Assembly: GCF_051297175.1 (NCBI RefSeq)
Contig: NZ_JBINNY010000001.1
Span: 4,402,001 to 4,466,000, forward strand
DNA length: 64,000 nt
DNA from: Dryocola sp051297175
GTDB taxonomy: Bacteria > Pseudomonadota > Gammaproteobacteria > Enterobacterales > Enterobacteriaceae
Direction: 5' to 3'
Position 1 is the stretch's first letter. Every line of letters starts with the position of its first letter. Shown here piece by piece: positions 1 to 7,733 of this stretch. The translations under genes and the position numbers were made by a program. The notes below the pieces were generated by a model, which did no database searches, was not told where the DNA came from, and saw only the letters and a list, made by a program, of their open reading frames with translations.

Positions 1-2
1 AA

Positions 3-191
3 AAACAGCTGTTTAACCGCACGGTCAACGCTAAAGACGTCCACCGCCTGATCAGCAGCTTCAGCTTCTACCACGTCGCCAACAGCTATACCTTTTCCAA
101 CCTGTTCGAAGAGGGCGGCGACCCGGCGGAGCACACCGACCACTACCGCGAAATGGCGGTAAAAGTGGTGCTGCGCTATATCGGGCCTTAG
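3..191 (+). CDS. TetR-family regulator, C-terminal fragment (partial)
   Basis: An open frame entering from the left edge gives the last 62 residues of a protein ending in VLRYIGP before a TAG stop. The start and the DNA-binding domain lie outside the window. The helical tail, with HVANSYTFSNLF and a closing KVVLRYI segment, resembles the ligand-binding C-terminus of TetR/AcrR repressors; this is judged from pattern only. It converges on the SIR2-like gene with only 18 bp between the two stop codons. Confidence 0.5.
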   Translation, partial: KQLFNRTVNAKDVHRLISSFSFYHVANSYTFSNLFEEGGDPAEHTDHYREMAVKVVLRYIGP

Positions 192-194
192 TCC

Positions 195-227
195 GGCGAG
201 ATACAGGCGTTAGGCGAGATACAGGCG
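195..227. repeat. 15-bp tandem duplication at the SIR2-like stop codon
   Basis: GGCGAGATACAGGCG occurs at 195-209 and again at 213-227, separated by the three bases that encode the stop codon of the minus-strand SIR2-like gene. It looks like a small slippage duplication; removing one copy could shift or extend the reading frame. Confidence 0.7.
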
Positions 228-2147
228 CTGCTGCTTCCAGTATTCAATGCCGCCCAGAATGCCGTCCGCCCTGAGCCATGCCCTGGCAATCAGAATCTGC
301 AAATGCGGTTCGTTCAGGGCGCTGACGATCTGCGCGCTTTCGGTGAGCAGCCGCACGATATAGGTGACGACATAATCCCCCGAATCCAGATGCCCCCTGT
401 GCCGCTGCCGCTCTTTAAAAACGCTGTGGCTGCCTTTTGGCCAGCGCCGCCGCAGCGCGGTCAGTAAAATATCGACGTAGTTAAGGTTCGCAAGCACCAG
501 GTCTGCGATGCGATCTTCTTCCCGCGCGGTGCTGCGTTCGATGAGATAAAAACCGGGAATAGCCGGGCCATGCGGAGTGTAGAAGCTCGGCGGGCTGTTT
601 TCGTGGAACAGCAGATTCCACACCTCGCCAAATGAAAATACCTCATCATCACAAAAAAGGGCCGCCCGGCGGATGCCCTGTAGCGTCAGCCTCCCCTGCA
701 GATAGAGCGGCAGACTGTCGCCCTCCAGCCGCATGAAAAACTTGAAAAATAATCCGCTGACGCCTTCACCCACACGACGCAGCGGTTTGCTGCGCCAGGC
801 CCGCCATCGCTGCCAGCGTTCCGCGATGTCTAAAACACAGGAAAAAGCGTCGATTTGCTCATCCGGCGAGGGCCTGCGATGCCCCTTCAGGAACTGGGCC
901 AGGTAGACCAAAAGCGCTCTGGCAGGCTTTCCCCTGGCACGGATCAGGCCGGTGCGGTTCACCTTTCTGGCCTCTTCGCGCGGCGTTTTGAGATAGCTCT
1001 GTACCCACAGCGCCCCGGCGATAAACCCGCGCGAGTAGTAAATCTCGGCTTCAAAAGGTGCCAGTAAATCGTCGTTCTCCAGCTCGCGCTTCAGGCAGCG
1101 CAACTGCTCCTCTGCGAGCTGCCCAAGACCGATGGAAGCGGCGAGCCGCGTGCCGGTGAGGTACTTTTCTTTCTCCGTTGGAACGTAATAATCCGCGATG
1201 GCGGTACGCCACCAGTCGGCGCTCTCCACCACGTTGGGCGATGCTTTGCGGGTAATGCCGAGCAGGGCCGTAAGCAGGATTGAGGTTGGCCCGTACTCGA
1301 CCTTCATGCCGCCAAACGCGCCCTGCCAGTAAACTCGCGGCTCGCGGGTATCCCTGTCTTTCAACTGCCAAATCTCTTCCAGCACTTTTTCCCGATGGTC
1401 GATCCATACCAGCCGGGTATCGCGCTTGCCGTTCCAGCGCTCGCGTATCCAGTGGTTGATATCAAAATGGTCGGTGCCGCTATAGCCCGCGACGACCATT
1501 AAATCTGCCTGCTGCGTGACGCGCTCAAGCAGCGTTTTGAACACCTCCGGCAGCCCGTGCTCCAAATCGGCAAGCGTTGCCCCAAGCCCCACACAGCCGT
1601 GCTCAATCGTGCCGTGAACCTTGATGATGCCCCAGTCTTCGCCGTATTCGCGATGCAGGATATCGAAAGCTTTGGTTTCGGGGTCGATAACATGTACCGG
1701 GATTTGATGGTTACCGGCCTGCTCGATGCAGTTGTCAAAATTGGTGGTGATGCACCAGCCGCGCTGCTCTATCAGGTAATCGGCAATCAGCCGGTGGTTG
1801 GCGTTCGGCTGCCGCCCGGAAAAAATGCGCAGCACTTCACGCGCGGCGCCGCTGCGCTCTACGCCTTCGATAGCGGACGGCTCGAAGGCTTTATCCAGGA
1901 CGTGCTCAAGGCGCGGCAGACTGCGGCCCATCCACGGCTCGCATTTGCCAAAAACGCTTTTGATTTCGGAGGCCGCGCGGTCGTCCAGCAGGTGATCGAG
2001 CAGCGCCTCGGTCAGCGCATAGCCGCCGGGCAGCCGCGTGGGTGCTTCTATGGAAATCCCTGCACCAACCATCAGCACAACTTTCCCAGGGCAGGGCCGT
2101 TCGGGCGTAAAGCCCTTCCAGCCAAACCACCAGTCGTCCATTTCCAT
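210..2147 (-). CDS. Stand-alone SIR2-like domain protein, putative NADase / defence effector
   Basis: A 645-residue protein. The N-terminal 260 residues carry SIR2-type Rossmann motifs: GAGIS at 28-32, TNFDN at 135-139, KVHG at 176-179 and GYSGTDHFD at 221-229. No zinc-binding cysteine cluster typical of deacetylase sirtuins is seen, which fits the SIR2_2-like group found in bacterial anti-phage proteins that deplete NAD. The remaining ~380 residues are a C-terminal region I cannot assign, with no clear membrane segment. No Argonaute, TIR, STAND or helicase partner is adjacent: the neighbours are a convergent TetR gene and divergent ohrR. The family call is firm; the defence role is inferred from family knowledge. 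Confidence 0.8.
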   Translation of the reverse strand: MEMDDWWFGWKGFTPERPCPGKVVLMVGAGISIEAPTRLPGGYALTEALLDHLLDDRAASEIKSVFGKCEPWMGRSLPRLEHVLDKAFEPSAIEGVERSGAAREVLRIFSGRQPNANHRLIADYLIEQRGWCITTNFDNCIEQAGNHQIPVHVIDPETKAFDILHREYGEDWGIIKVHGTIEHGCVGLGATLADLEHGLPEVFKTLLERVTQQADLMVVAGYSGTDHFDINHWIRERWNGKRDTRLVWIDHREKVLEEIWQLKDRDTREPRVYWQGAFGGMKVEYGPTSILLTALLGITRKASPNVVESADWWRTAIADYYVPTEKEKYLTGTRLAASIGLGQLAEEQLRCLKRELENDDLLAPFEAEIYYSRGFIAGALWVQSYLKTPREEARKVNRTGLIRARGKPARALLVYLAQFLKGHRRPSPDEQIDAFSCVLDIAERWQRWRAWRSKPLRRVGEGVSGLFFKFFMRLEGDSLPLYLQGRLTLQGIRRAALFCDDEVFSFGEVWNLLFHENSPPSFYTPHGPAIPGFYLIERSTAREEDRIADLVLANLNYVDILLTALRRRWPKGSHSVFKERQRHRGHLDSGDYVVTYIVRLLTESAQIVSALNEPHLQILIARAWLRADGILGGIEYWKQQRLYLA

Positions 2148-2239
2148 CGCTTCCCCCCTCCGGGCTATCGTTGAATGATTATTAATGCCTTAATAACATT
2201 GGCAATTCAAACCACTAAAAATCGCACAATAATTTAACT

Positions 2240-2256
2240 TGCAATTAAATCGTGCA
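2240..2256. promoter_or_regulatory. Candidate OhrR operator upstream of ohrR
   Basis: An imperfect palindrome, TGCAATTAAATCGTGCA, ends 17 bp before the ohrR start. It shares an AT-centred inverted repeat with the element in front of ohr. OhrR proteins generally repress their own gene and ohr through AT-rich palindromes. Assignment is by position and symmetry only. Confidence 0.4.
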
Positions 2257-2273
2257 CTACCTATATTCAAAGC

Positions 2274-2720
2274 ATGAAGACGACACCGAAAACACCCAAC
2301 GCGCTGCTGCTGGATAACCAGCTTTGCTTTGCGCTCTATTCCGCCAACCTGGCGGTGAACAAGCTCTACCGGCAGCTGCTGGCCCCGCTTGGGCTGACCT
2401 ATCCGCAGTATCTGGTGATGCTGGTGTTGTGGGAAAAAGACGACGTGACGGTGTCGGAAATCGGCGAGCGCCTGTTTCTGGATTCGGCAACCCTGACGCC
2501 GCTGCTCAAGCGCCTTGAAGCCGCGGGCCTGCTGCTGCGCAGCCGCTCCCGCCAGGACGAGCGCCAGGTCGCCGTCACGCTGACCGACGAAGGTAAAGCG
2601 CTTCAGGCAAAAGCCACGGCCATCCCGGATTCGGTGCTTTGCGCCTCGGCGTGCAGCGTCGATACGCTGCTGGAATTAAAGAACCAGCTCGAAACGCTGC
2701 GTCAGAACCTCGGCCAATAA
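2274..2720 (+). CDS. ohrR: MarR-family organic hydroperoxide sensor OhrR
   Basis: A 148-residue winged-helix repressor of the MarR family; OhrR represses ohr until its reactive cysteine is oxidised by organic hydroperoxides. Cys18 in NQLCFAL sits where OhrR places its peroxidatic cysteine. Cys123 and Cys127 (CASAC) near the C-terminus suggest the two-cysteine type, in which an intersubunit disulfide forms. The recognition region DSATLTPLLKRLEAAGLL and wing RSRQDERQV are typical. It sits 97 bp upstream of ohr on the same strand, with candidate operators before each gene. Confidence 0.93.
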   Translation: MKTTPKTPNALLLDNQLCFALYSANLAVNKLYRQLLAPLGLTYPQYLVMLVLWEKDDVTVSEIGERLFLDSATLTPLLKRLEAAGLLLRSRSRQDERQVAVTLTDEGKALQAKATAIPDSVLCASACSVDTLLELKNQLETLRQNLGQ

Positions 2721-2774
2721 TCACGCGCCATGCGTATTCGTACGGATGGCGTAACGGCAACAAATATATAGCAC

Positions 2775-2787
2775 GCGATTTTATCGC
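2775..2787. promoter_or_regulatory. Candidate OhrR operator before ohr
   Basis: A perfect inverted repeat GCGAT-TTT-ATCGC lies 31 bp before the ohr start, where an OhrR operator is expected. Inferred from position and symmetry. Confidence 0.4.
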
Positions 2788-2817
2788 ATACACAATAAGT
2801 AAGATAAGGAACCTGCC

Positions 2818-3246
2818 ATGTCTTTAGAAAAAGTTGTTTATACCGCAAAAGCCAAAGCAACCGGCGGCCGTGATGGCCGTGCAACCTCTTCCGACGGCGT
2901 GCTTGACGTGAAGCTGGGTGTGCCAAAAGAGATGGGCGGCGCGGGCGGTGAAGCCACCAACCCGGAACAGCTGTTCGCGGCGGGCTACTCCGCCTGCTTC
3001 CTCGGCGCGATGAAATTTGTCTCCGCCCGCGACAAAATCACTATGCCAAAAGACGCGTTTATCGAAGGCGAAGTGGGTATCGGCCCGTTGCCAACCGGCT
3101 TTGGTATCGAAGCGAAGCTGAACATCAACCTGCCGGGCATGGACGCGGCCGAAGCGAAAAAGCTGGTCGACGCGGCCCATATCGTTTGCCCGTATTCCAA
3201 CGCCACGCGCGGCAACATTGATGTGACGCTGAATATCATCAATTAA
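2818..3246 (+). CDS. ohr: Organic hydroperoxide resistance protein Ohr
   Basis: A 142-residue OsmC/Ohr-family thiol peroxidase that reduces organic and fatty-acid hydroperoxides in the cytoplasm. The catalytic set is visible: Cys60 in GYSACF and Cys124 in VCPYSNATRGN, plus Arg18 and Glu50 at the expected places. Length matches the family. A ribosome-binding AAGGA precedes the ATG. It lies downstream of ohrR and is followed by a strong hairpin terminator. Confidence 0.96.
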   Translation: MSLEKVVYTAKAKATGGRDGRATSSDGVLDVKLGVPKEMGGAGGEATNPEQLFAAGYSACFLGAMKFVSARDKITMPKDAFIEGEVGIGPLPTGFGIEAKLNINLPGMDAAEAKKLVDAAHIVCPYSNATRGNIDVTLNIIN

Positions 3247-3263
3247 TCATTTTTGCCTGCACG

Positions 3264-3293
3264 AAAGAGGGGGAATCATTCCCCCTCTTTATC
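3264..3293 (+). terminator. Rho-independent terminator of ohr
   Basis: AAAGAGGGGG and CCCCCTCTTT form a 10-bp stem around a 7-base linker, 17 bp after the ohr stop. The A and T flanks make it usable in both directions. Confidence 0.85.
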
Positions 3294-3497
3294 GATCGTT
3301 TTAAACGATCGATTCCCGCTTATTGATCTATACAAACAATTATCTTTTGTAGGGTTATCCCCGCTAAACTCCCGCTAAATCATCCGGTTAACGATCTCCC
3401 TTTTTAACGGTATCTCTTCATCCGTGGCGTTGCTACGCCCGTAGAAAAGTCCCGGAATCGGCACCGGCTTCTCTCCCGCAAGCAAAAGAAATTAACT

Positions 3498-5051
3498 ATG
3501 CACAACGCCCCGCTGGCTTTGCCCTTTCTGTTGGTTATTGCGATTTATATTCGTGCAGGCCTGCGCGTGTCGCGGCCCCACAAGGTGCTGCACCAGACGC
3601 TGGTGCTGAGCGCGCTTTTGCTGACGCTCGGCCAGATTACCGGCCCGCTAATGCGTAACCTGCTGGCGCTGCCTTTACTTACGCTGGTGGCGCTGAACGT
3701 TACGCTGTCGCAGTTTGCCTGGCGGGAGTACCGCTCCATGTTTAGCTACGGCTTTGCGCTAAGCATTCTCGACACCACTCGCCGGGAGGCGCTGGGCATG
3801 CTGGGCGTTTTCCGGCGCTACGTGACGCGCTTCGCCGCGCTGCTTGCCGTCATGCTGCTGGCGGTTAACGTCACGCCGGTGCAGCAAGCGCCCTGGCCGA
3901 TGTGGATGCTGCTGCTTTGCCTGGCGGCGCTGGGGATACAGGCGGCGGTTCACCACCTGCGTAAAAACAGCATCAGCAGCCCGTGGCAGCGCATTATTTC
4001 TGACCTGCCGGTGCACAACCTCAACCCGTTTTTGCAGGCTCTGCGGGACAAGCGCACGATTGCGGCGGTATCGCGCACCGTCCCTGATTACGCGTTAACG
4101 CTTACCGAAACCGGAATCGAAAATTACGTCGTGGTGATTGGCGAATCCGCCCGAGCGGGCAATATGAGCGTGTACGGCTATCCGCGCCCCACAACGCCGG
4201 AGCTTGAGGCGCGGCGGGACAGCCTGCTGCTCTTCACCCAGGCGATAAGCGCAACGCCGGTCACCGCCACGGCGATTCCGCTCGCGCTTACCGCCGCCAC
4301 GCTCGCCAAACCTGACGTTCGCCGCTACGCGGATAACCTGGTCAACCTCGCCAACGGGGCGGGTTTCGAGACGCACTGGTACAGCCGTCAGGGCATGTAC
4401 GGCGATTACAGCAACGCCATCACCGGCATCGCCATGAACGCCCACAGCCACCGCTGGCTGGACGACGGCTACGACGACGCGCTGCTGCCGCTGCTGGAGC
4501 AGGCGCTGCACCGGCCCGGAAAGAAACTCATCGTGCTGCATCTTTACGGCTGCCACGAACCGACGCATACACGCTACCCCGACGAACGGGCCTTTTTCCC
4601 CACCGACCGCGGCGATCCGGATGCCTGCTACGACAACGCCCTGCGCTTTACCGACAGCCTGACGGCCCGCGTGCTCACCCTGCTGGAAGCTTCCCGCGCC
4701 TCGCTGTTCTACTTTTCCGACCACGCCGTGGAGCGCGATCTCACCCGCCGCGTGGTCTATCAGCACGGCGGCGTTAAGCCCTCGCAGCAGGCGTTTCACG
4801 TGCCGATGTACCTGTGGTTTAGCCCTTTAGTCGATGAAGATGCCCGCCTGGCGGGACGTTACGACGCGCCCTGGAGCACCGTCGATAACTACGCGCTGAT
4901 GTCGGCCTGGCTTGGCATCGCGCAAAACAACCGTCAGGCCGAGCCGCTGCGCGCCTATCTTGCGCGGCATGAAACGCGGCAGGTGCCGGTCGAAGTCATG
5001 GATACCACGGGGCGGGTCTACGCGTGGCACGAGCTGAAGGAGGCAAGGTGA
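3498..5051 (+). CDS. Phosphoethanolamine transferase (EptA/CptA-like, alkaline-phosphatase fold)
   Basis: A 517-residue inner-membrane enzyme with hydrophobic segments in the first ~155 residues and a periplasmic sulfatase-like domain after about 205. Metal and active-site motifs are VIGESARAGNMSVYGY (Glu216), a threonine-rich nucleophile segment at 251-259, HLYGCHEPTHTRYP near 348 and FSDHAVERD with Asp408/His409. Such enzymes move phosphoethanolamine from phospholipid to lipid A, core sugars or osmoregulated glucans. The exact acceptor cannot be told: it is not clearly EptA, EptB, CptA or OpgE. Its stop overlaps a small downstream membrane-peptide gene by 4 bp. Confidence 0.85.
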   Translation: MHNAPLALPFLLVIAIYIRAGLRVSRPHKVLHQTLVLSALLLTLGQITGPLMRNLLALPLLTLVALNVTLSQFAWREYRSMFSYGFALSILDTTRREALGMLGVFRRYVTRFAALLAVMLLAVNVTPVQQAPWPMWMLLLCLAALGIQAAVHHLRKNSISSPWQRIISDLPVHNLNPFLQALRDKRTIAAVSRTVPDYALTLTETGIENYVVVIGESARAGNMSVYGYPRPTTPELEARRDSLLLFTQAISATPVTATAIPLALTAATLAKPDVRRYADNLVNLANGAGFETHWYSRQGMYGDYSNAITGIAMNAHSHRWLDDGYDDALLPLLEQALHRPGKKLIVLHLYGCHEPTHTRYPDERAFFPTDRGDPDACYDNALRFTDSLTARVLTLLEASRASLFYFSDHAVERDLTRRVVYQHGGVKPSQQAFHVPMYLWFSPLVDEDARLAGRYDAPWSTVDNYALMSAWLGIAQNNRQAEPLRAYLARHETRQVPVEVMDTTGRVYAWHELKEAR

Positions 5052-5164
5052 AAATCGCGCTGGTGGTAATCGGTATCGTTGTTTTGTGGCTGTTGATAGG
5101 CCTTTTCTGGAACCGCCTGCACCCGGACGAAGAGGCCGAATCCGAAGAGTGCCCGTACGATTAA
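5048..5164 (+). CDS. Small single-pass membrane peptide (38 aa), coupled to the phosphoethanolamine transferase
   Basis: Starting at GTG and overlapping the upstream stop in a GTGA junction, this frame encodes 38 residues: a ~19-residue hydrophobic helix (VVIGIVVLWLLIGLFW) followed by an acidic tail ending ESEECPYD. The GTGA overlap suggests translational coupling, and AAGGAGG lies about 8 bases before the start. The layout suggests an inner-membrane accessory or stability peptide for the transferase; function is unknown. Confidence 0.6.
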   Translation: MKIALVVIGIVVLWLLIGLFWNRLHPDEEAESEECPYD

Positions 5165-5255
5165 GAACACTCTTAATCCCGGCCTACCCGCCCGGCGCGT
5201 TATACTCCAGGCTGACTTCTCCTGCTAAGCAGGCTATCAAAAAGAGTATAACGAG

Positions 5256-5762
5256 ATGAAAGCAAGCAATCGGATGGTATGCGCCCTCGCGTTAGCGACA
5301 ACGGTTTTCGCTGGACAGGCAGCGGCGGCAAGCTGGCAGGATCAGCTGTCCAGCGCGGCAAACGAGCTGAGCAAAAGCAACACCGCGTCCACCAGCGGCA
5401 CGCAGAGCGGCGGCCTTTCCCTCTCTTCGCTGACCGGCCTGCTTAACGGCGGCAACCAGGCGCTGAGTTCCAACAGCATGACCAACGCCGCGGGCGTGAT
5501 GGAATACTGCGCGAAGAACAAGCTGGCCTCCGCCACCAGCACCGAAAACATCAAAAGCCAGCTGATGAACAAGCTCGGCCTACAGGACACCACTAAACCG
5601 GCCGACACCCCGGACTACAATCAGGGCCTGCTGGGCCTGCTCAACACCGGCAAAGGCCAGCAGCTGGATCTGAACACCATCGGCAGCTCGCCGCTGGCGG
5701 AAAAAGTGAAAACTAAAGCCTGTGATTTAGTGCTCAAGCAGGCGGCGAATTACATTTCCTGA
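5256..5762 (+). CDS. yjjA: DUF2501 family secreted protein, YjjA-like
   Basis: A 168-residue protein with a signal peptide (cleavage near residues 23-25, QAAAASW), a Ser/Gly/Asn-rich middle and a C-terminal helical part with two cysteines (EYCAKN and KACDLV). This matches the DUF2501 family typified by E. coli YjjA, a periplasmic protein of unknown role. It has its own leader and is followed by a BIME and a terminator. Confidence 0.8.
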   Translation: MKASNRMVCALALATTVFAGQAAAASWQDQLSSAANELSKSNTASTSGTQSGGLSLSSLTGLLNGGNQALSSNSMTNAAGVMEYCAKNKLASATSTENIKSQLMNKLGLQDTTKPADTPDYNQGLLGLLNTGKGQQLDLNTIGSSPLAEKVKTKACDLVLKQAANYIS

Positions 5763-5770
5763 TTTGCCGT

Positions 5771-5856
5771 GGGATGTCGCGTGGCGCTGCGCTTACGCGA
5801 CCTACGGCCAGGTAAGATGAAATGTAGGTTGGGTAAGCGCAGCGCCACCCAACATC
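5771..5856. repeat. BIME: two inverted REP units
   Basis: REP-like units of opposite orientation, the first around GCGTGGCGCTGCGCTTACGC and the second around GGGTAAGCGCAGCGCCACCC, lie between convergent yjjA and cdh. This is the typical location for such elements in enterobacteria. Confidence 0.8.
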
Positions 5857-5885
5857 AGGCTGCCCTACGGGCAGCCTTTTTATTT
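5857..5885 (+). terminator. Hairpin terminator after yjjA
   Basis: AGGCTGCC-CTAC-GGGCAGCCT followed by TTTTATTTTT. It runs into the 3' end of the convergent cdh gene. Confidence 0.75.
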
Positions 5886-6632
5886 TTGCAGCGCGCAGCC
5901 GTAATCAAGGATCTCCCCGGCGCTGCCGAGATTGAGGTCCGCCACCTTGAGACGGTTAGCCAGCAGCACAAACTCGCCGTTCTCGGTGAGGGTCACCGCC
6001 AGGCCGTACTTCGCGATATCGTCGCCGTGCTGCTGCACGTAGTTATTCAGCAGGGTAAACGGGCTTTGCTTCTCGAAGGTTGCGGCGGGGATTTTCATCG
6101 CCAGATAGTCGTGGCCCTTAAGCGTAACGCCCAGCGGCTGCCAGCTGTCGCCGATAAGCCCGTCGCGCTGGCTAAGCGTTTGATAAACATCGGGGCGCAG
6201 GCAGGCAAGATGGATATGCAGCTGGTTCTGGGAACGCCCGTACCAGGAGTTGACCGCAAGGCCCAGATAGCGGTCATTAAGCGGCTTTTCCGCCATCTTC
6301 TTTAAGCGGTCGCGCTCGAGCCAGGCGTCATAAAGATAGTTCGGCGCGTCCGGCTTTTGAATCGCCGGGCTTTCGATGCCGGTGATTTCCTCGGTGGGCA
6401 TCACCAGCGTGTGCAGCGGCCCTTTCGCATCTTTAAACACCACGAAATGCTTTTCCAGATTGACCTCTAAACAGGGCGCGGGATCGTGGCGCTGCTGCTG
6501 GTTCGGCACGCACTGTTCGCTGACAATCTTCCACAACGCGTCGCTGTTGGCGTGGATCTTCAGCAGCCAGGCGGCGGCGGCCACGATGATAACAACCAGC
6601 AGAATAGCAATGAGGCGGAGGGGTTTCTTCAT
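5880..6632 (-). CDS. cdh: CDP-diacylglycerol pyrophosphatase
   Basis: A 250-residue inner-membrane hydrolase that splits CDP-diacylglycerol into phosphatidate and CMP. One N-terminal membrane anchor (residues 5-24) is followed by the HIT-like hydrolase domain with the histidine signature NQLHIHLACLRP. Length and motif order match enterobacterial Cdh. It converges on yjjA. Confidence 0.95.
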   Translation of the reverse strand: MKKPLRLIAILLVVIIVAAAAWLLKIHANSDALWKIVSEQCVPNQQQRHDPAPCLEVNLEKHFVVFKDAKGPLHTLVMPTEEITGIESPAIQKPDAPNYLYDAWLERDRLKKMAEKPLNDRYLGLAVNSWYGRSQNQLHIHLACLRPDVYQTLSQRDGLIGDSWQPLGVTLKGHDYLAMKIPAATFEKQSPFTLLNNYVQQHGDDIAKYGLAVTLTENGEFVLLANRLKVADLNLGSAGEILDYGCALQK

Positions 6633-6666
6633 GAAGGCTAACGTCCTTTGTTATCGATATTTTTAT

Positions 6667-7596
6667 TCAGTGTAACTTTTTTTGCTGCAACGCTTTAGCA
6701 ATCAGCTGAAAACAGGCTTCGATCTGCGGGGGAAACGCCTGCTGGCCGCTGCGCATCAGCGCGACGGTGCGGCTGAGCGACGGCTGCTGGAGATGAATCA
6801 CCGTCAGCTCCTTGTCCTGCAAATGCGTGGTGTACAGCTCCGGCAAAATGGCGATGGCGAGGCGCGAGCGCGCGAGGCCATAGAGCGTTTCAATAAAATC
6901 GACCTGATAGCGCGCCGTGAGGTTCAGGCGCTGGCTTTCCGCCATTGCGGCCACCAGGCGGCTGATATTGCCTTTGGAAAACACGGCGATATCGCGGCGG
7001 GACAGGTGCCGCCACGGAACGTGGCTTGAGGCGCTCAGGGGGTCGTCGCGGTGCATGACCGCCACAAAGGGATCTTCCTGTAGCGGGTAGATCTCAAGCG
7101 TGGCGGGCACCGAGCTGTCCAGCGCGCCGATGCCAAAATCCAGCTGGCCGTTCTCAAGCTGGGCGATCAGCGAATCGTTGGTGCGATCGTGGAACTCGAC
7201 GCGCAGGCGCGGAAAGCGCTCTGCCAGCAGGCGGGGAATATCCGCAAACAGCAGGCTGCCGACGGAAGGCACAAGGCCGATACGCAGCGTGCCCTCGCCG
7301 CCGTCCTGTACGATGCGCTGCATGTCATCAAACGAGCGCTGGGCGACGTACAGCACGCGCTCCGCGTGGGGCAAAATCGCCGCGCCCAGCTCGGTGAGCG
7401 TTACCGCCGAGGCGGTGCGGTTAACCAGCTTCCCCCCAAGCACCGACTCAATCTGGCGCAGCGCGCTGCTCAGCGCCGGCTGGCTAATCGCAAGGCGGTT
7501 TGCGGTATCGGTAAAATGGCGCAGCCGGGCCAGCGTCACAAAATACTGAATCTGTTTTAACGAGAGGGCGGGCAGTCGCTGCCAGGGTTCAGCCAT
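6667..7596 (-). CDS. LysR-family regulator divergent from the adenine deaminase operon
   Basis: About 309 residues starting at the ATG of MAEPWQRLPALSLKQ; an in-frame upstream extension to 7743 exists but would run through the promoter and lacks LysR character. The N-terminal winged helix (TANRLAISQPALSSALRQIE) is followed by a periplasmic-binding-like effector domain. It is divergent from ade, with 137 bp between starts, so the likely target is the adjacent purine salvage pair. The effector is unknown. Confidence 0.85.
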   Translation of the reverse strand: MAEPWQRLPALSLKQIQYFVTLARLRHFTDTANRLAISQPALSSALRQIESVLGGKLVNRTASAVTLTELGAAILPHAERVLYVAQRSFDDMQRIVQDGGEGTLRIGLVPSVGSLLFADIPRLLAERFPRLRVEFHDRTNDSLIAQLENGQLDFGIGALDSSVPATLEIYPLQEDPFVAVMHRDDPLSASSHVPWRHLSRRDIAVFSKGNISRLVAAMAESQRLNLTARYQVDFIETLYGLARSRLAIAILPELYTTHLQDKELTVIHLQQPSLSRTVALMRSGQQAFPPQIEACFQLIAKALQQKKLH

Positions 7597-7615
7597 GATG
7601 GTGTCAGGGTTCGCA

Positions 7616-7645
7616 AGGTAAACGTTTGCTATAGGATAAACGTTT
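7616..7645. promoter_or_regulatory. Candidate PurR-like box and direct repeat before ade
   Basis: AGGTAAACGTTTGCTA at 7616-7631 matches the PurR consensus ACGCAAACGTTTGCGT over the whole central AAACGTTTGC. A second TAAACGTTT follows at 7637-7645. The context is a purine salvage operon. Inferred from motif and context; the divergent LysR protein could instead use the repeats. Confidence 0.5.
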
Positions 7646-7733
7646 CTTATGGGCCGATAAATTAAATCATCTGGGCAAATGTATGCCGCCTGCCTAGAGT
7701 AGCTTTCCCGTGTTCCTGCCGGACGGTAAAACC

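Noticed and set aside
5771..5856. CRISPR-like repeat pairs
   Set aside because: The repeats here and at 34749, 38377 and 42010 are REP/BIME units with inverted organisation and no regular spacers; no cas genes are present.
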